Source: an uncultured Christensenella sp.
GTDB taxonomy: Bacteria; Bacillota; Clostridia; Christensenellales; UBA1750
Assembly: GCA_905193155.1 (NCBI GenBank)
Contig: CAJJNQ010000027.1
Span: 1-35,482, forward strand
Reading direction: 5' to 3'
DNA: 35,482 bases
Part shown: positions 6,868 to 15,459 of the stretch, piece after piece
Layout of the letters: each line of letters opens with the position of its first letter
How positions within the stretch are numbered: the stretch's first letter is position 1
Notes under the pieces: generated by a model
What the model saw: only the letters and a program-made list of their open reading frames with translations
Databases searched by the model: none
Told to the model about the DNA's origin: nothing
Position numbers and translations under genes: made by a program

Positions 6868-9800
6868 ATGGTCCATGCGGTACAGATGGGAAAGCGCACA
6901 AGAATGAGTTTTTCCAAGATCGAAGAAGTCCTGGAAATGCCCAATCTGATCGAGGTTCAGAAGAATTCCTACGCGCGTTTTCTGAACGAAGATCTCCTTG
7001 AGGTGCTCAAGGACATTTCTCCCATTACCGACTTCTCAGACAAATACGCCCTGTATTTCGAAGGCTTCAAGTTTGAGGAGCCGACGTATACCGAAGAAAA
7101 GTGCAAGGAGCGCGACTATACCTACGCCGGAAGGCTCTACGTTCACGCCAAGCTCCTCAACAAGGAGACCGGCGAGTGGACCGTGCAGATGCCCGGCGAG
7201 GAAGAAAAGGGCATCTTCATGGCCGAACTGCCGAAGATGACCGATTCGGGTACCTTCATCATCAACGGCGCGGAACGTGTCATTGTCTCCCAGCTGGTTC
7301 GTTCCCCCGGCGTTTACTACGCCAAGACCATCGATAAGACCGGCAAGCCGCTCTATGCCACCACCGTCATCCCCGGCCGCGGCGCCTGGCTGGAATACGA
7401 AACCGATTCCAACGATGTGATGTGGGTGCGCATCGACCGCACGCGCAAGCTGCCCATGACCGTACTGCTGCGCGCCATCGGCTACGGCACCGACAACGAA
7501 ATCACCGACCTGCTGGGCACGGAAGAGCACCTGCAGGCGACGTTGGAGCGCGATACCACCAAGAGCGTGGAAGCCGGTCTGCTCGAGATCTATAAAAAGC
7601 TGCGTCCCGGCGAGCCCCCGACAGTCGACAGCGCCAATACCCTGATCAGCGGTCTGCTGTTCGATCCCAAGAGATACGATCTGGCCAAGGTCGGTCGCTA
7701 TAAGTTCAACAAGAAGCTGGCGCTTTCCGCGCGCATCGCGGGCGGCATCGCGGCAGAGAACGTCGTGCATCCCGAGACCGGCGAGATTCTGGCTGCCGCG
7801 GGCGAGACGATTTCCCGCGAGCTGGCCGATCAGATTCAGCGGGCGGGCGTCAACTGCGTGGTGCTGCACACCGAAAACGAGCGCGGCAGCTTCGACATCA
7901 AGGTCATCGGCAACAATTTTGCCGACGCTTCCGCCTTCCTGAATTTCGATCCCGCCGGCGTGGGCATTACCGAAAAGGTGCACGTTCCCACCCTCAAGCG
8001 CCTGATCGAGGAAAATCCCGATGAGGAGTCGCTGAAGGAGGCCATCCGCCTCAACATCAGCAACCTGGTGCCCAAGCACATCGTTGTGGACGACATTGTG
8101 GCGTCCATGAGCTACTGCATCGGCCTGAACTACGGCATCGGCCGCATTGACGATATCGACCATCTGGGCAACCGCCGCCTGCGCTCCGTGGGCGAGCTGC
8201 TGCAGAACCAGATCCGCATCGGTCTGGCGCGCCTGGAGCGCACCGTGCGCGAGCGCATGGCCATCACCGAGGCGGACAACGTCACGCCCCAGTCCCTGAT
8301 CAACACCCGCCCGGTTTCCGCGGCGATCAAGGAGTTCTTCGGCTCCTCCCAGCTGTCTCAGTTCCTCGATCAGCCCAACCCGCTGGCCGAACTGAACAAC
8401 AAGCGCCGTACCTCCGCCCTGGGCCCCGGCGGTCTGAACCGTGACCGCGCGTCGATGGATGTCCGCGACGTTCACCACTCGCACTATTCCCGTCTGTGCC
8501 CCATTGAGACGCCTGAAGGACCCAACATCGGTCTGATCGGCGCACTGGCGACCTATTCCCGCATCAACCGCTATGGCTTCATCGAGGCGCCCTACCGCCG
8601 CGTGGATCAGGTCAACAAGCGCGTGACCAACGAAGTGCGCTATATGACCGCGGACGAAGAAGAGGATTACATCATCACCCAGGCCAACGAGCCGCTGGAT
8701 GAGAACCACTGGTTCGTGCGCGAGCGCGTTACTGCGCGAAGCCGCGAGGATACGGTTGAAATCGACCGCAACCAGATCGACTATATGGACGTCAGCCCCC
8801 AGCAGCTGGTCTCCGTGGCTTCGGCCATGATTCCGTTCCTGGAAAACGATGACGCCAACCGCGCCCTGATGGGCGCAAACATGCAGCGCCAGGCGGTTCC
8901 GCTGCTGACCACCGACGCCCCCGTCGTGGCCACCGGCATCGAATACCGTGCCGCCTGCGACTCCGGCGTGTGCATCCTCGCCCGCCGCGACGGCATCATC
9001 GAGAAGGTCTCTGCCGACCAGATCGTGCTGCTGGGTGACGACGGCGTGCGCGATACGCACAAGCTGATCAAGTTCACTCGCTCCAACCAGTCCACCTGCA
9101 TCAACCAGCGCCCCATCGTTTCGGCGAGAGAGCGCGTCAAGAAGGGGCAGGTCATTGCGGACGGCCAGTCCACCGACCAGGGCGAAATCGCGCTGGGCAA
9201 GAACGTGCTGATGGCCTTTATGACCTGGGAGGGCTACAATTACGAGGATGCTATCCTGATCTCCGAAAAGATGGTCAAGGACGACATCCTGACCTCCATT
9301 CACATGGAGGAATATGAAACCGAGGCCAGAGAAACCAAGCTCGGGCCGGAGGAAATCACCGCGGATATCCCCAACGTCGGCGAGGACGCGCTGCGCGACC
9401 TGGACGACCGCGGCATCATCCGCATCGGCGCCGAGGTTCGATCGGGCGACATTCTGGTGGGTAAGGTGACGCCCAAGGGCGAGACCGAGCTGACCGCGGA
9501 AGAGCGCCTGCTGCGCGCCATCTTCGGCGAAAAGGCGCGCGAGGTGCGTGATACCTCCCTGCGCGTGCCGCACGGCGAATACGGCACCATCGTGGACGTG
9601 AAGGTGTTCACCCGCGAGAACAAGGACGAGCTGGCCGCCGGCGTCAACATGCTGGTGCGCGTCTACATCGCCCAGAAGAGAAAGATCTCCGTCGGCGATA
9701 AGATGGCCGGCCGCCACGGCAATAAGGGTGTTATCTCCCGCATTCTGCCGGAAGAGGATATGCCTTTCCTGCCCGACGGCACGCCGCTTCAGATCGTGCT

Positions 9801-10623
9801 GAACCCGCTGGGCGTTCCCTCCCGTATGAACATCGGTCAGGTTCTGGAAACGCACCTGGGCTACGCCGCCATGGCGCTGGGCTGGCGCATCGCCACCCCG
9901 GTATTCGACGGCGCAAACGAAGAAGACATTCAGAATTGCCTGGAGATGGCGGGTCTGCCGAGAGACGGTAAGACGCAGGTCTACGACGGCCGCACCGGCG
10001 AACCCTTCGAGAACCGCGTTACCGTCGGCTATATGTACATGCTCAAGCTCCACCATCTGGTTGACGATAAGATTCACGCCCGCTCCACCGGCCCGTACTC
10101 GCTGGTCACGCAGCAGCCTCTGGGCGGTAAGGCGCAGTTCGGCGGTCAGCGCTTCGGTGAAATGGAAGTCTGGGCGCTGGAAGCTTACGGCGCGGCGCAC
10201 ACCCTGCAGGAGATCCTGACGGTCAAGTCCGACGATGTCGTCGGCCGCGTCAAAACCTACGAGGCCATCACCAAGGGCGAGAACATCCCAGAGCCCGGCG
10301 TGCCGGAGTCCTTCAAGGTTCTGATTAAGGAATTGCAGGCCCTGGCACTCGATATCCGCGTGCTGACCGACGGTCAGGAAGAGATCGAGCTGCGCGAGCT
10401 GAGCGATGACGACGACGTCGATATGGGTCAGCCTGCTGTGGACGACCGCAGAGAGGCGCTGGCCGGTGAATCCACCGAAGGAGAGCCCTCCGGCGAGGAT
10501 GACGGCGACGAGATCATCGAGGTGGACGAGGACGACAAGCTGGATATGGACGACGATAACTTCGAGGAGATCCTTTCGGACGATTTCGGCGACTTTGGAT
10601 TGCTTGATGACGATGACCTTTAA
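6868..10623 (+). CDS. rpoB: DNA-directed RNA polymerase subunit beta
   Basis: The 1251-residue beta subunit, of normal length for Clostridia. The rifampicin-pocket segment is clear (SSQLSQFLDQPNPL through the SALGPGGLNRDRA motif), as are IETPEGPNIGLIGAL, the KGETELTAEERLLRAIFGEKA motif and the C-terminal GGKAQFGGQRFGEMEVWALE motif. The residue matching E. coli H526 is Asn (N511). The last 70 residues are extremely acidic. The ATG at 6868 has GAGGTGA (6853-6859) at 8-nt spacing. A GTG at 6856 lies too close to the Shine-Dalgarno sequence. rpoC follows after 90 nt. The usual rplK-rplA-rplJ-rplL genes are not upstream; a divergent permease is. Confidence 0.99.
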   Translation: MVHAVQMGKRTRMSFSKIEEVLEMPNLIEVQKNSYARFLNEDLLEVLKDISPITDFSDKYALYFEGFKFEEPTYTEEKCKERDYTYAGRLYVHAKLLNKETGEWTVQMPGEEEKGIFMAELPKMTDSGTFIINGAERVIVSQLVRSPGVYYAKTIDKTGKPLYATTVIPGRGAWLEYETDSNDVMWVRIDRTRKLPMTVLLRAIGYGTDNEITDLLGTEEHLQATLERDTTKSVEAGLLEIYKKLRPGEPPTVDSANTLISGLLFDPKRYDLAKVGRYKFNKKLALSARIAGGIAAENVVHPETGEILAAAGETISRELADQIQRAGVNCVVLHTENERGSFDIKVIGNNFADASAFLNFDPAGVGITEKVHVPTLKRLIEENPDEESLKEAIRLNISNLVPKHIVVDDIVASMSYCIGLNYGIGRIDDIDHLGNRRLRSVGELLQNQIRIGLARLERTVRERMAITEADNVTPQSLINTRPVSAAIKEFFGSSQLSQFLDQPNPLAELNNKRRTSALGPGGLNRDRASMDVRDVHHSHYSRLCPIETPEGPNIGLIGALATYSRINRYGFIEAPYRRVDQVNKRVTNEVRYMTADEEEDYIITQANEPLDENHWFVRERVTARSREDTVEIDRNQIDYMDVSPQQLVSVASAMIPFLENDDANRALMGANMQRQAVPLLTTDAPVVATGIEYRAACDSGVCILARRDGIIEKVSADQIVLLGDDGVRDTHKLIKFTRSNQSTCINQRPIVSARERVKKGQVIADGQSTDQGEIALGKNVLMAFMTWEGYNYEDAILISEKMVKDDILTSIHMEEYETEARETKLGPEEITADIPNVGEDALRDLDDRGIIRIGAEVRSGDILVGKVTPKGETELTAEERLLRAIFGEKAREVRDTSLRVPHGEYGTIVDVKVFTRENKDELAAGVNMLVRVYIAQKRKISVGDKMAGRHGNKGVISRILPEEDMPFLPDGTPLQIVLNPLGVPSRMNIGQVLETHLGYAAMALGWRIATPVFDGANEEDIQNCLEMAGLPRDGKTQVYDGRTGEPFENRVTVGYMYMLKLHHLVDDKIHARSTGPYSLVTQQPLGGKAQFGGQRFGEMEVWALEAYGAAHTLQEILTVKSDDVVGRVKTYEAITKGENIPEPGVPESFKVLIKELQALALDIRVLTDGQEEIELRELSDDDDVDMGQPAVDDRREALAGESTEGEPSGEDDGDEIIEVDEDDKLDMDDDNFEEILSDDFGDFGLLDDDDL

Positions 10624-10636
10624 GAAACAAACGTCC

Positions 10637-10666
10637 GCGCGGCGGGAGCCCTTTTCCCGCCCGCGC
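10637..10666 (+). other. Intercistronic hairpin between rpoB and rpoC
   Basis: GCGCGGCGGGA (10637-10647) pairs with TCCCG-c-CCGCGC (10655-10666), with one bulged C. There is no T-run after it, so it is more likely an RNA stability or processing element than a terminator. Confidence 0.45.
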
Positions 10667-10713
10667 ATGGTTTCTTGTCATGTGATAGGACGAAATGAAG
10701 GGAGAGGACCTCT

Positions 10714-13700
10714 TTGTTTGAACTGAACAACTTTGATTCGATAAAGATCGGTCTGGCGTCTCCGGAGAAGATCCGCGAGTGGTCCAGAGGTGAAGTCAAA
10801 AAGCCCGAAACCATCAATTACCGCACCCTCAAGCCCGAAAAGGACGGCCTGTTCTGCGAACGCATCTTTGGGCCGACCAAGGACTGGGAGTGCCACTGCG
10901 GCAAATACAAGCGCGTGCGCTACAAGGGTATTGTCTGCGACAAGTGCGGCGTTGAAGTCACCCGCGCCAAGGTGCGCCGTGAGCGCATGGGCCATATCGA
11001 GCTGGCCGCGCCTGTTTCCCACATCTGGTATTTCCGCGCCATTCCTTCCAAGATGGCGCTGCTGCTGGATATCCCGCCCCGTTCGCTGGAAAAGGTGCTC
11101 TATTTCGCGGCCTACATCGTGCTCAACCCCGGCGCCACCAACCTGGCCCGCAAGCAGCTGCTGACCGAGACCGAGTACCGCAAGGCCGTGGACGATAACC
11201 GCGACCTGCCCGTGATCGACGGCACCAACCAGACCTTTATCGCCAAGATGGGCGGCGAGGCCATCAAGGAGCTGTTGCTGGAGCTGGATCTGGATCAGAT
11301 GAGCCAGGAGCTGCGCAACGAGCTCAAGGATGCTTCCGGCCAGAAGCGCGTCAAGGCGGTCAAGCGCCTGGAAGTGGTCGAATCCTTCCGCAAGAGCGGC
11401 AACCATCCCTCCTGGATGATTATGGATGCCGTTCCCGTCATTCCCCCGGAACTGCGCCCCATGGTGCAGCTGGACGGCGGCCGCTTCGCCACCAGTGACC
11501 TGAACGACCTGTACCGCCGCGTCATCAACCGCAACAACCGACTCAAGCGCCTGCTGGAGCTGGGGGCGCCCGATATCATCGTGCGCAACGAAAAGCGTAT
11601 GCTCCAGGAAGCCGTCGACGCCCTGATCGACAACGGCCGCAGAGGCCGCCCCGTCACCGGCCCCGGCAACCGCGCGCTCAAGTCGCTTTCCGACCTGCTC
11701 AGAGGTAAGCAGGGACGCTTCCGCCAGAACCTGCTGGGTAAGCGTGTCGACTATTCCGGCCGTTCCGTTATCGTCGTCGGCCCCGACCTGAAGATGTATC
11801 AGTGCGGTCTGCCCAAGACGATGGCGCTGGAGCTGTTCAAGCCCTTCGTCATGAAGAAGCTGATCTCCGCAGGCTACGCCCCCAACATCAAGGCGGCCAA
11901 GCGCATCGTCGAGCGCATCAAGCCCGAGGTTTGGGATGTACTGGAAGACGTGATTCACGACCATCCCGTGCTGCTCAACCGCGCGCCCACGCTGCACCGC
12001 CTGTCCATTCAGGCCTTCGAGCCCGTGCTGGTTGAGGGCAAGGCGCTCAAGCTCCATCCGTTGGCCTGCACCGCATACAATGCGGACTTTGACGGCGACC
12101 AGATGGCAATCCATCTGCCGCTCTCTATGGAGGCGCAGGCTGAGGCCCGCTTCCTGATGCTGGCGGCCAACAATATCCTGAAGCCGCAGGACGGTAAGCC
12201 CGTTGTTTCGCCCTCTCAGGATATGGTTATCGGTGCGTACTACCTGACCATCATGGGCGACCAGGACAAGAATCATCCCAAGGCATTCAAGGGCGACGGC
12301 CGCGCCTTTATGGATCAGGACGAAGCGCTGATGGCGTATCAGCTGGGCGAAATCGCGCTGCAGGCGCGCATTAAGGTGCGTATCGAGCGCACGATGCCCA
12401 GCACGGGGGAAAAGAAGCGCAAGGTCATCGAAACTTCGATCGGTCGCCTGATCTTCAATGACGCCATCCCCCAGAACCTCGGTTTTGTCAAGCGCGAAAC
12501 CGATGACGATGAGTTCAAGCTGGAGATCAATCAGGTGGCTGATAAAAAGCTGCTGGGCAAGATCATCCACAACTGCTACCGCGTCAACGGCGTGACGGAG
12601 TGCTCCGCCATGGCGGATCGCATCAAAGCGCTGGGCTTCAAATATTCCACTATCGGCGCGGTCACCGTTGCGGTGTCCGACGTTGTGGTTCCGAAGGAAA
12701 AGCCGCAGCTGCTGCACGAGGCGGAGGAAGAGATCAAGGAGATCCAGGGCGCGTTTGAAGACGGTCTGCTCTCCGATGAGGAGCGCTATAAGCGCGTCAT
12801 CGGCGTGTGGGACGAAACCACCAACAAGGTCACCGACGCACTGAAGGCGTCCCTGGATACCTTCAACCCCATCACCATGATGGCGAACTCCGGCGCCCGC
12901 GGTTCTATCAACCAGATCCGTCAGCTGGCCGGCATGCGCGGCCTGATGGCTGACCCGTCCGGCCACATCATCGAGCTGCCTATCCGCGCGAACTTCCGCG
13001 AGGGCCTGACCGTGTTGGAGTTCTTTACCTCCTCTCACGGCGCTCGTAAGGGCCTGGCCGATACCGCTCTGAAGACCGCGAACTCCGGTTACCTCACCCG
13101 CCGTCTGGTCGATGTTTCGCAGGACGTCGTCGTGCGTGAGGAGGACTGCTTTGCTTCCCGCGGCGAGCGCGTCCGCGGCATGGAAGTGACCGATATCGTC
13201 TCCAACGGCCAGGTCATCGAAACCCTCGAAGACCGCATCAACGGCCGCGTGGCGGCGGAGCCGGTCTATCATCCCGAAACGCATGAGCTGCTCTGCGACG
13301 TCAATCAGGCCATCGACTACAAACTGGCCAAGAAGATTGTCGAGGCAGGCGTGAAGAAGGTCACCATCCGCACGGTACTGACCTGCCGCAACGAAACCGG
13401 CGTCTGCGCCAAGTGCTACGGCGCGAACATGGCCACCGGCGAACCCGTCGATATCGGCGAGGCCGTTGGCATCGTGGCCGCCCAGTCCATCGGCGAGCCC
13501 GGTACCCAGCTGACCATGCGTACCTTCCACACGGGCGGCGTTGCGCAGGCAGCGGATATCACGCAGGGTCTTCCCCGCGTTGAAGAGCTGTTCGAGGCCC
13601 GCAAACCCAAGGGCATGGCCATTATCACGGAGATCGGCGGCGTGTGCCACCTGGGTCAGAATAAGAACAAGCGCGAAGTCACCGTCACCAGCGATGACGG

Positions 13701-14286
13701 CGAGTCCGTGACCTATCCGATCAATTACGGCGCACGTCTGACCGTTACCGAGGGTCAGCGCGTGGCGGCGGGAGATCCGCTGATCGAGGGTTCGGTCAAC
13801 CCCCACGACATCCTCAAGATCAAGGGCGTCAAGGGTGTGCAGGCGTACATCACGCTGGAAGTGCTCTCTGCTTACCGTATGCAGGGCGTTGACATTTGCG
13901 ATAAGCACATCGAGGTCATCGTCCGTCAGATGCTGCGCAAGGTGCGCATCGAGGAAAACGGCGATACCGACATGCTGCCCGGCAGCCTGGTCGATATCTT
14001 CCAGTTCGAGCGCGAGAACGACGAGGTCGTCAAAAACGGCGGTCAGCCCGCCGTGGCCAAGCGCGTGCTGCTGGGTATCACCAAAGCATCGCTGGCGACC
14101 GAGAGCTTCCTGTCCGCAGCCTCCTTCCAGGAGACCACGCGTGTGCTGACCGAGGCCGCCATCAAGGGCAAGGTCGATCCGCTGATCGGCCTGAAGGAGA
14201 ACGTGCTGATCGGTAAGCTGATTCCTGCCGGCACAGGCATGAAGCGCTACCACAACCTGGAGATCCGCGAGAACATTACGGACTGA
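10714..14286 (+). CDS. rpoC: DNA-directed RNA polymerase subunit beta'
   Basis: The 1190-residue beta' subunit, the Mg2+-binding catalytic half of RNA polymerase. The N-terminal zinc finger is visible (CHCG and CDKCG near residues 60-78). The active site is NADFDGDQM at N456 with Asp458, 460 and 462. The second zinc site is LTCRNETGVCAKCYG near residue 890. The trigger-loop region (MMANSGARGSINQIRQLAGM, TRRLVDVSQD) is intact. The start is a TTG at 10714 with GGAGAGG 6 nt upstream. There is no insertion of the type found in proteobacteria, and the length is typical of Firmicutes. A strong terminator at 14315 closes the unit. Confidence 0.99.
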   Translation: MFELNNFDSIKIGLASPEKIREWSRGEVKKPETINYRTLKPEKDGLFCERIFGPTKDWECHCGKYKRVRYKGIVCDKCGVEVTRAKVRRERMGHIELAAPVSHIWYFRAIPSKMALLLDIPPRSLEKVLYFAAYIVLNPGATNLARKQLLTETEYRKAVDDNRDLPVIDGTNQTFIAKMGGEAIKELLLELDLDQMSQELRNELKDASGQKRVKAVKRLEVVESFRKSGNHPSWMIMDAVPVIPPELRPMVQLDGGRFATSDLNDLYRRVINRNNRLKRLLELGAPDIIVRNEKRMLQEAVDALIDNGRRGRPVTGPGNRALKSLSDLLRGKQGRFRQNLLGKRVDYSGRSVIVVGPDLKMYQCGLPKTMALELFKPFVMKKLISAGYAPNIKAAKRIVERIKPEVWDVLEDVIHDHPVLLNRAPTLHRLSIQAFEPVLVEGKALKLHPLACTAYNADFDGDQMAIHLPLSMEAQAEARFLMLAANNILKPQDGKPVVSPSQDMVIGAYYLTIMGDQDKNHPKAFKGDGRAFMDQDEALMAYQLGEIALQARIKVRIERTMPSTGEKKRKVIETSIGRLIFNDAIPQNLGFVKRETDDDEFKLEINQVADKKLLGKIIHNCYRVNGVTECSAMADRIKALGFKYSTIGAVTVAVSDVVVPKEKPQLLHEAEEEIKEIQGAFEDGLLSDEERYKRVIGVWDETTNKVTDALKASLDTFNPITMMANSGARGSINQIRQLAGMRGLMADPSGHIIELPIRANFREGLTVLEFFTSSHGARKGLADTALKTANSGYLTRRLVDVSQDVVVREEDCFASRGERVRGMEVTDIVSNGQVIETLEDRINGRVAAEPVYHPETHELLCDVNQAIDYKLAKKIVEAGVKKVTIRTVLTCRNETGVCAKCYGANMATGEPVDIGEAVGIVAAQSIGEPGTQLTMRTFHTGGVAQAADITQGLPRVEELFEARKPKGMAIITEIGGVCHLGQNKNKREVTVTSDDGESVTYPINYGARLTVTEGQRVAAGDPLIEGSVNPHDILKIKGVKGVQAYITLEVLSAYRMQGVDICDKHIEVIVRQMLRKVRIEENGDTDMLPGSLVDIFQFERENDEVVKNGGQPAVAKRVLLGITKASLATESFLSAASFQETTRVLTEAAIKGKVDPLIGLKENVLIGKLIPAGTGMKRYHNLEIRENITD

Positions 14287-14314
14287 AAACAGGGCTGAAA
14301 TGAGCTGAAAGCAT

Positions 14315-14355
14315 CCTCTCCGCGGCAGGACCTGCGCCGCGGAGAGGTTTTGCTT
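14315..14355 (+). terminator. Strong terminator of rpoBC
   Basis: 12-bp perfect GC-rich stem (CCTCTCCGCGGC, 14315-14326; GCCGCGGAGAGG, 14336-14347), 9-nt loop, then TTTTGCTT. It separates rpoBC from the L7Ae/str operon. Confidence 0.92.
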
Positions 14356-14416
14356 AAAGCACCGGAGGAAACTTAACGGATTTCAGCAGATTTACGATTA
14401 AGTTTCCATGAAAGCA

Positions 14417-14445
14417 TTGACAGAAAAAATGCCGGATGCTAAAAT
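14417..14445 (+). promoter_or_regulatory. Promoter of the L7Ae-rpsL-rpsG-fusA-tuf operon
   Basis: Perfect TTGACA (14417-14422), 17-nt spacer, TAAAAT (14440-14445). The start codon of the L7Ae-like gene is 61 nt downstream. This shows that an upstream in-frame ATG at 14408 is not a real start. Confidence 0.85.
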
Positions 14446-14506
14446 ACATGATGGTGTTCGTCTGCTCATTGCGCCTTTTTATGCGAATTTGGAGGTCAAA
14501 AGAAGT

Positions 14507-14761
14507 ATGAATGCCGATCTGACGGACGGCCGATGTCGGGTCGTCGGTACCAGACAGCTGCTCAAGAAGCTTGCTTCTGACGAGATTTCCGTGCTGTACG
14601 TCGCCAAGGATGCGCAGAGGGAAATCACGGAAAAACTAACCGCGCTGGCCGAGGGCAACCGGGTGGAGATCGTGACGGTCGAAACCATGGAAAAACTCGG
14701 CGATATGTGCGGCATCGCGGTGGGCAGCGCCGCCGCGGGGCTCCTTCGGGAGGCCGAATAA
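14507..14761 (+). CDS. L7Ae-family (YbxF/YlxQ-like) ribosomal K-turn RNA-binding protein
   Basis: An 84-residue L7Ae/L30e/S12e-like protein, the usual size for B. subtilis YbxF, which sits at the same place between rpoC and rpsL. Recognisable parts are the N-terminal VVGTRQLLKKL helix, the central SVLYVAKDAQREI strand-turn and the C-terminal LGDMCGIAVGSAAAGLL segment. Family members bind kink-turn RNA; the cellular role in bacteria is little known. The start ATG at 14507 has GGAGGT (14491-14496) 10 nt upstream and lies after the operon promoter. It is probably cotranscribed with rpsL, 90 nt downstream. An inverted repeat AAGCGC...GCGCTT with a T-run spans that gap (about 14759-14816) and could attenuate, but its loop is long. 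Confidence 0.88.
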   Translation: MNADLTDGRCRVVGTRQLLKKLASDEISVLYVAKDAQREITEKLTALAEGNRVEIVTVETMEKLGDMCGIAVGSAAAGLLREAE

Positions 14762-14851
14762 GCGCTGTGATTTTATGTTGTTTCAGAAAGTGCCATAGGG
14801 TTGCGGCGCTTTTTGGATAGATTATCAGAAGTTTTGGAAGGAGGTGCTTCC

Positions 14852-15226
14852 GTGCCCACGATTAATCAGTTGATTCGCAAGGGTCGGGAGAACAAAACTT
14901 ATAAGTCCAAGTCCCCGATTTTGCAGAGCTGCCCGCAGAAGCGCGGCGTATGCCTGTCGGTCAAGACGCTTACCCCCAAGAAGCCTAACTCCGCAATGCG
15001 TAAAATTGCGCGTGTTCGTCTGACCAACGGTACCGAAGGTACTGCTTACATCCCCGGCATCGGCCACAATCTGCAGGAACACTCCGTCGTGCTCATCCGC
15101 GGCGGTAAGGTTCGTGACCTCCCTGGTGTGCGTTACCACATCATCAGAGGTACGCTCGACGCAGCCGGTGTTGCCAAGCGTATGCAGGCTCGGTCCCTCT
15201 ACGGCGCAAAACGCCCGAAGAAGTAA
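14852..15226 (+). CDS. rpsL: 30S ribosomal protein S12
   Basis: The 124-residue decoding-centre protein S12. The TPKKPNSAMRKIARVRL loop carries Lys43, and GHNLQEHSVVLIRGG precedes the second decoding loop. That loop reads GGKVRDLPGVRYH instead of the common GGRVKDLPGVRYH, so position 88 is Arg, not Lys; K43 is unchanged. The start is a GTG at 14852 with GGAAGGAGGTG immediately upstream. The protein begins MPTINQLIRKGREN as expected. A long structured gap of 233 nt separates it from rpsG. Confidence 0.98.
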   Translation: MPTINQLIRKGRENKTYKSKSPILQSCPQKRGVCLSVKTLTPKKPNSAMRKIARVRLTNGTEGTAYIPGIGHNLQEHSVVLIRGGKVRDLPGVRYHIIRGTLDAAGVAKRMQARSLYGAKRPKK

Positions 15227-15459
15227 GACGGCCTAATCCAAAGGTACAAAAGAGCATAGCCTGAAGCTGTGACCGAAAGGTCCGTCCTCTCTCGCTTTGG
15301 AACGGCGAAGGATCGGCGCGGAAATGCTGAGCCGACCGCTTTGGGTCCTGCCGGCGCTAACCCCGTCTGCGGGTCGAAAGGCAAATATGCTTGCGTGCTT
15401 TTTCACTGTCACCGTATACTTTATCGAGCAAAAAGCGTAGAAAGTTAGGAGGGAATACC
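15227..15459 (+). promoter_or_regulatory. Long structured rpsL-rpsG intergenic region
   Basis: These 233 nt contain no gene. Local hairpins include GACC-GAAA-GGTC (15271-15282), GGATCGGC pairing with GCCGACC (about 15310-15340) and ACCC...GGGT around 15360-15374. A weak promoter, TTGCGT-18-TATACT, lies at 15391-15420. In E. coli the rpsL-rpsG spacer binds S7 for autoregulation; a comparable role here is inference. I recognise no riboswitch consensus. Confidence 0.4.

Noticed and set aside
7036..14253. Very long open frames on the minus strand opposite rpoB and rpoC (over 1100 codons each)
   Set aside because: They are shadows caused by GC-rich third positions in the highly conserved plus-strand genes. 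Their proteins show no recognisable domain and they lack ribosome binding sites.
14408..14506. Upstream in-frame ATG that would extend the L7Ae-like protein by 33 residues
   Set aside because: The extension covers a perfect TTGACA-17-TAAAAT promoter, and the internal ATG at 14507 has GGAGGT at proper spacing and gives the normal family length.
15227..15459. Cobalamin, c-di-AMP or other known riboswitch in the rpsL-rpsG gap
   Set aside because: I looked for the B12 box and other consensus cores by eye and found no convincing match; the region is reported only as structured.
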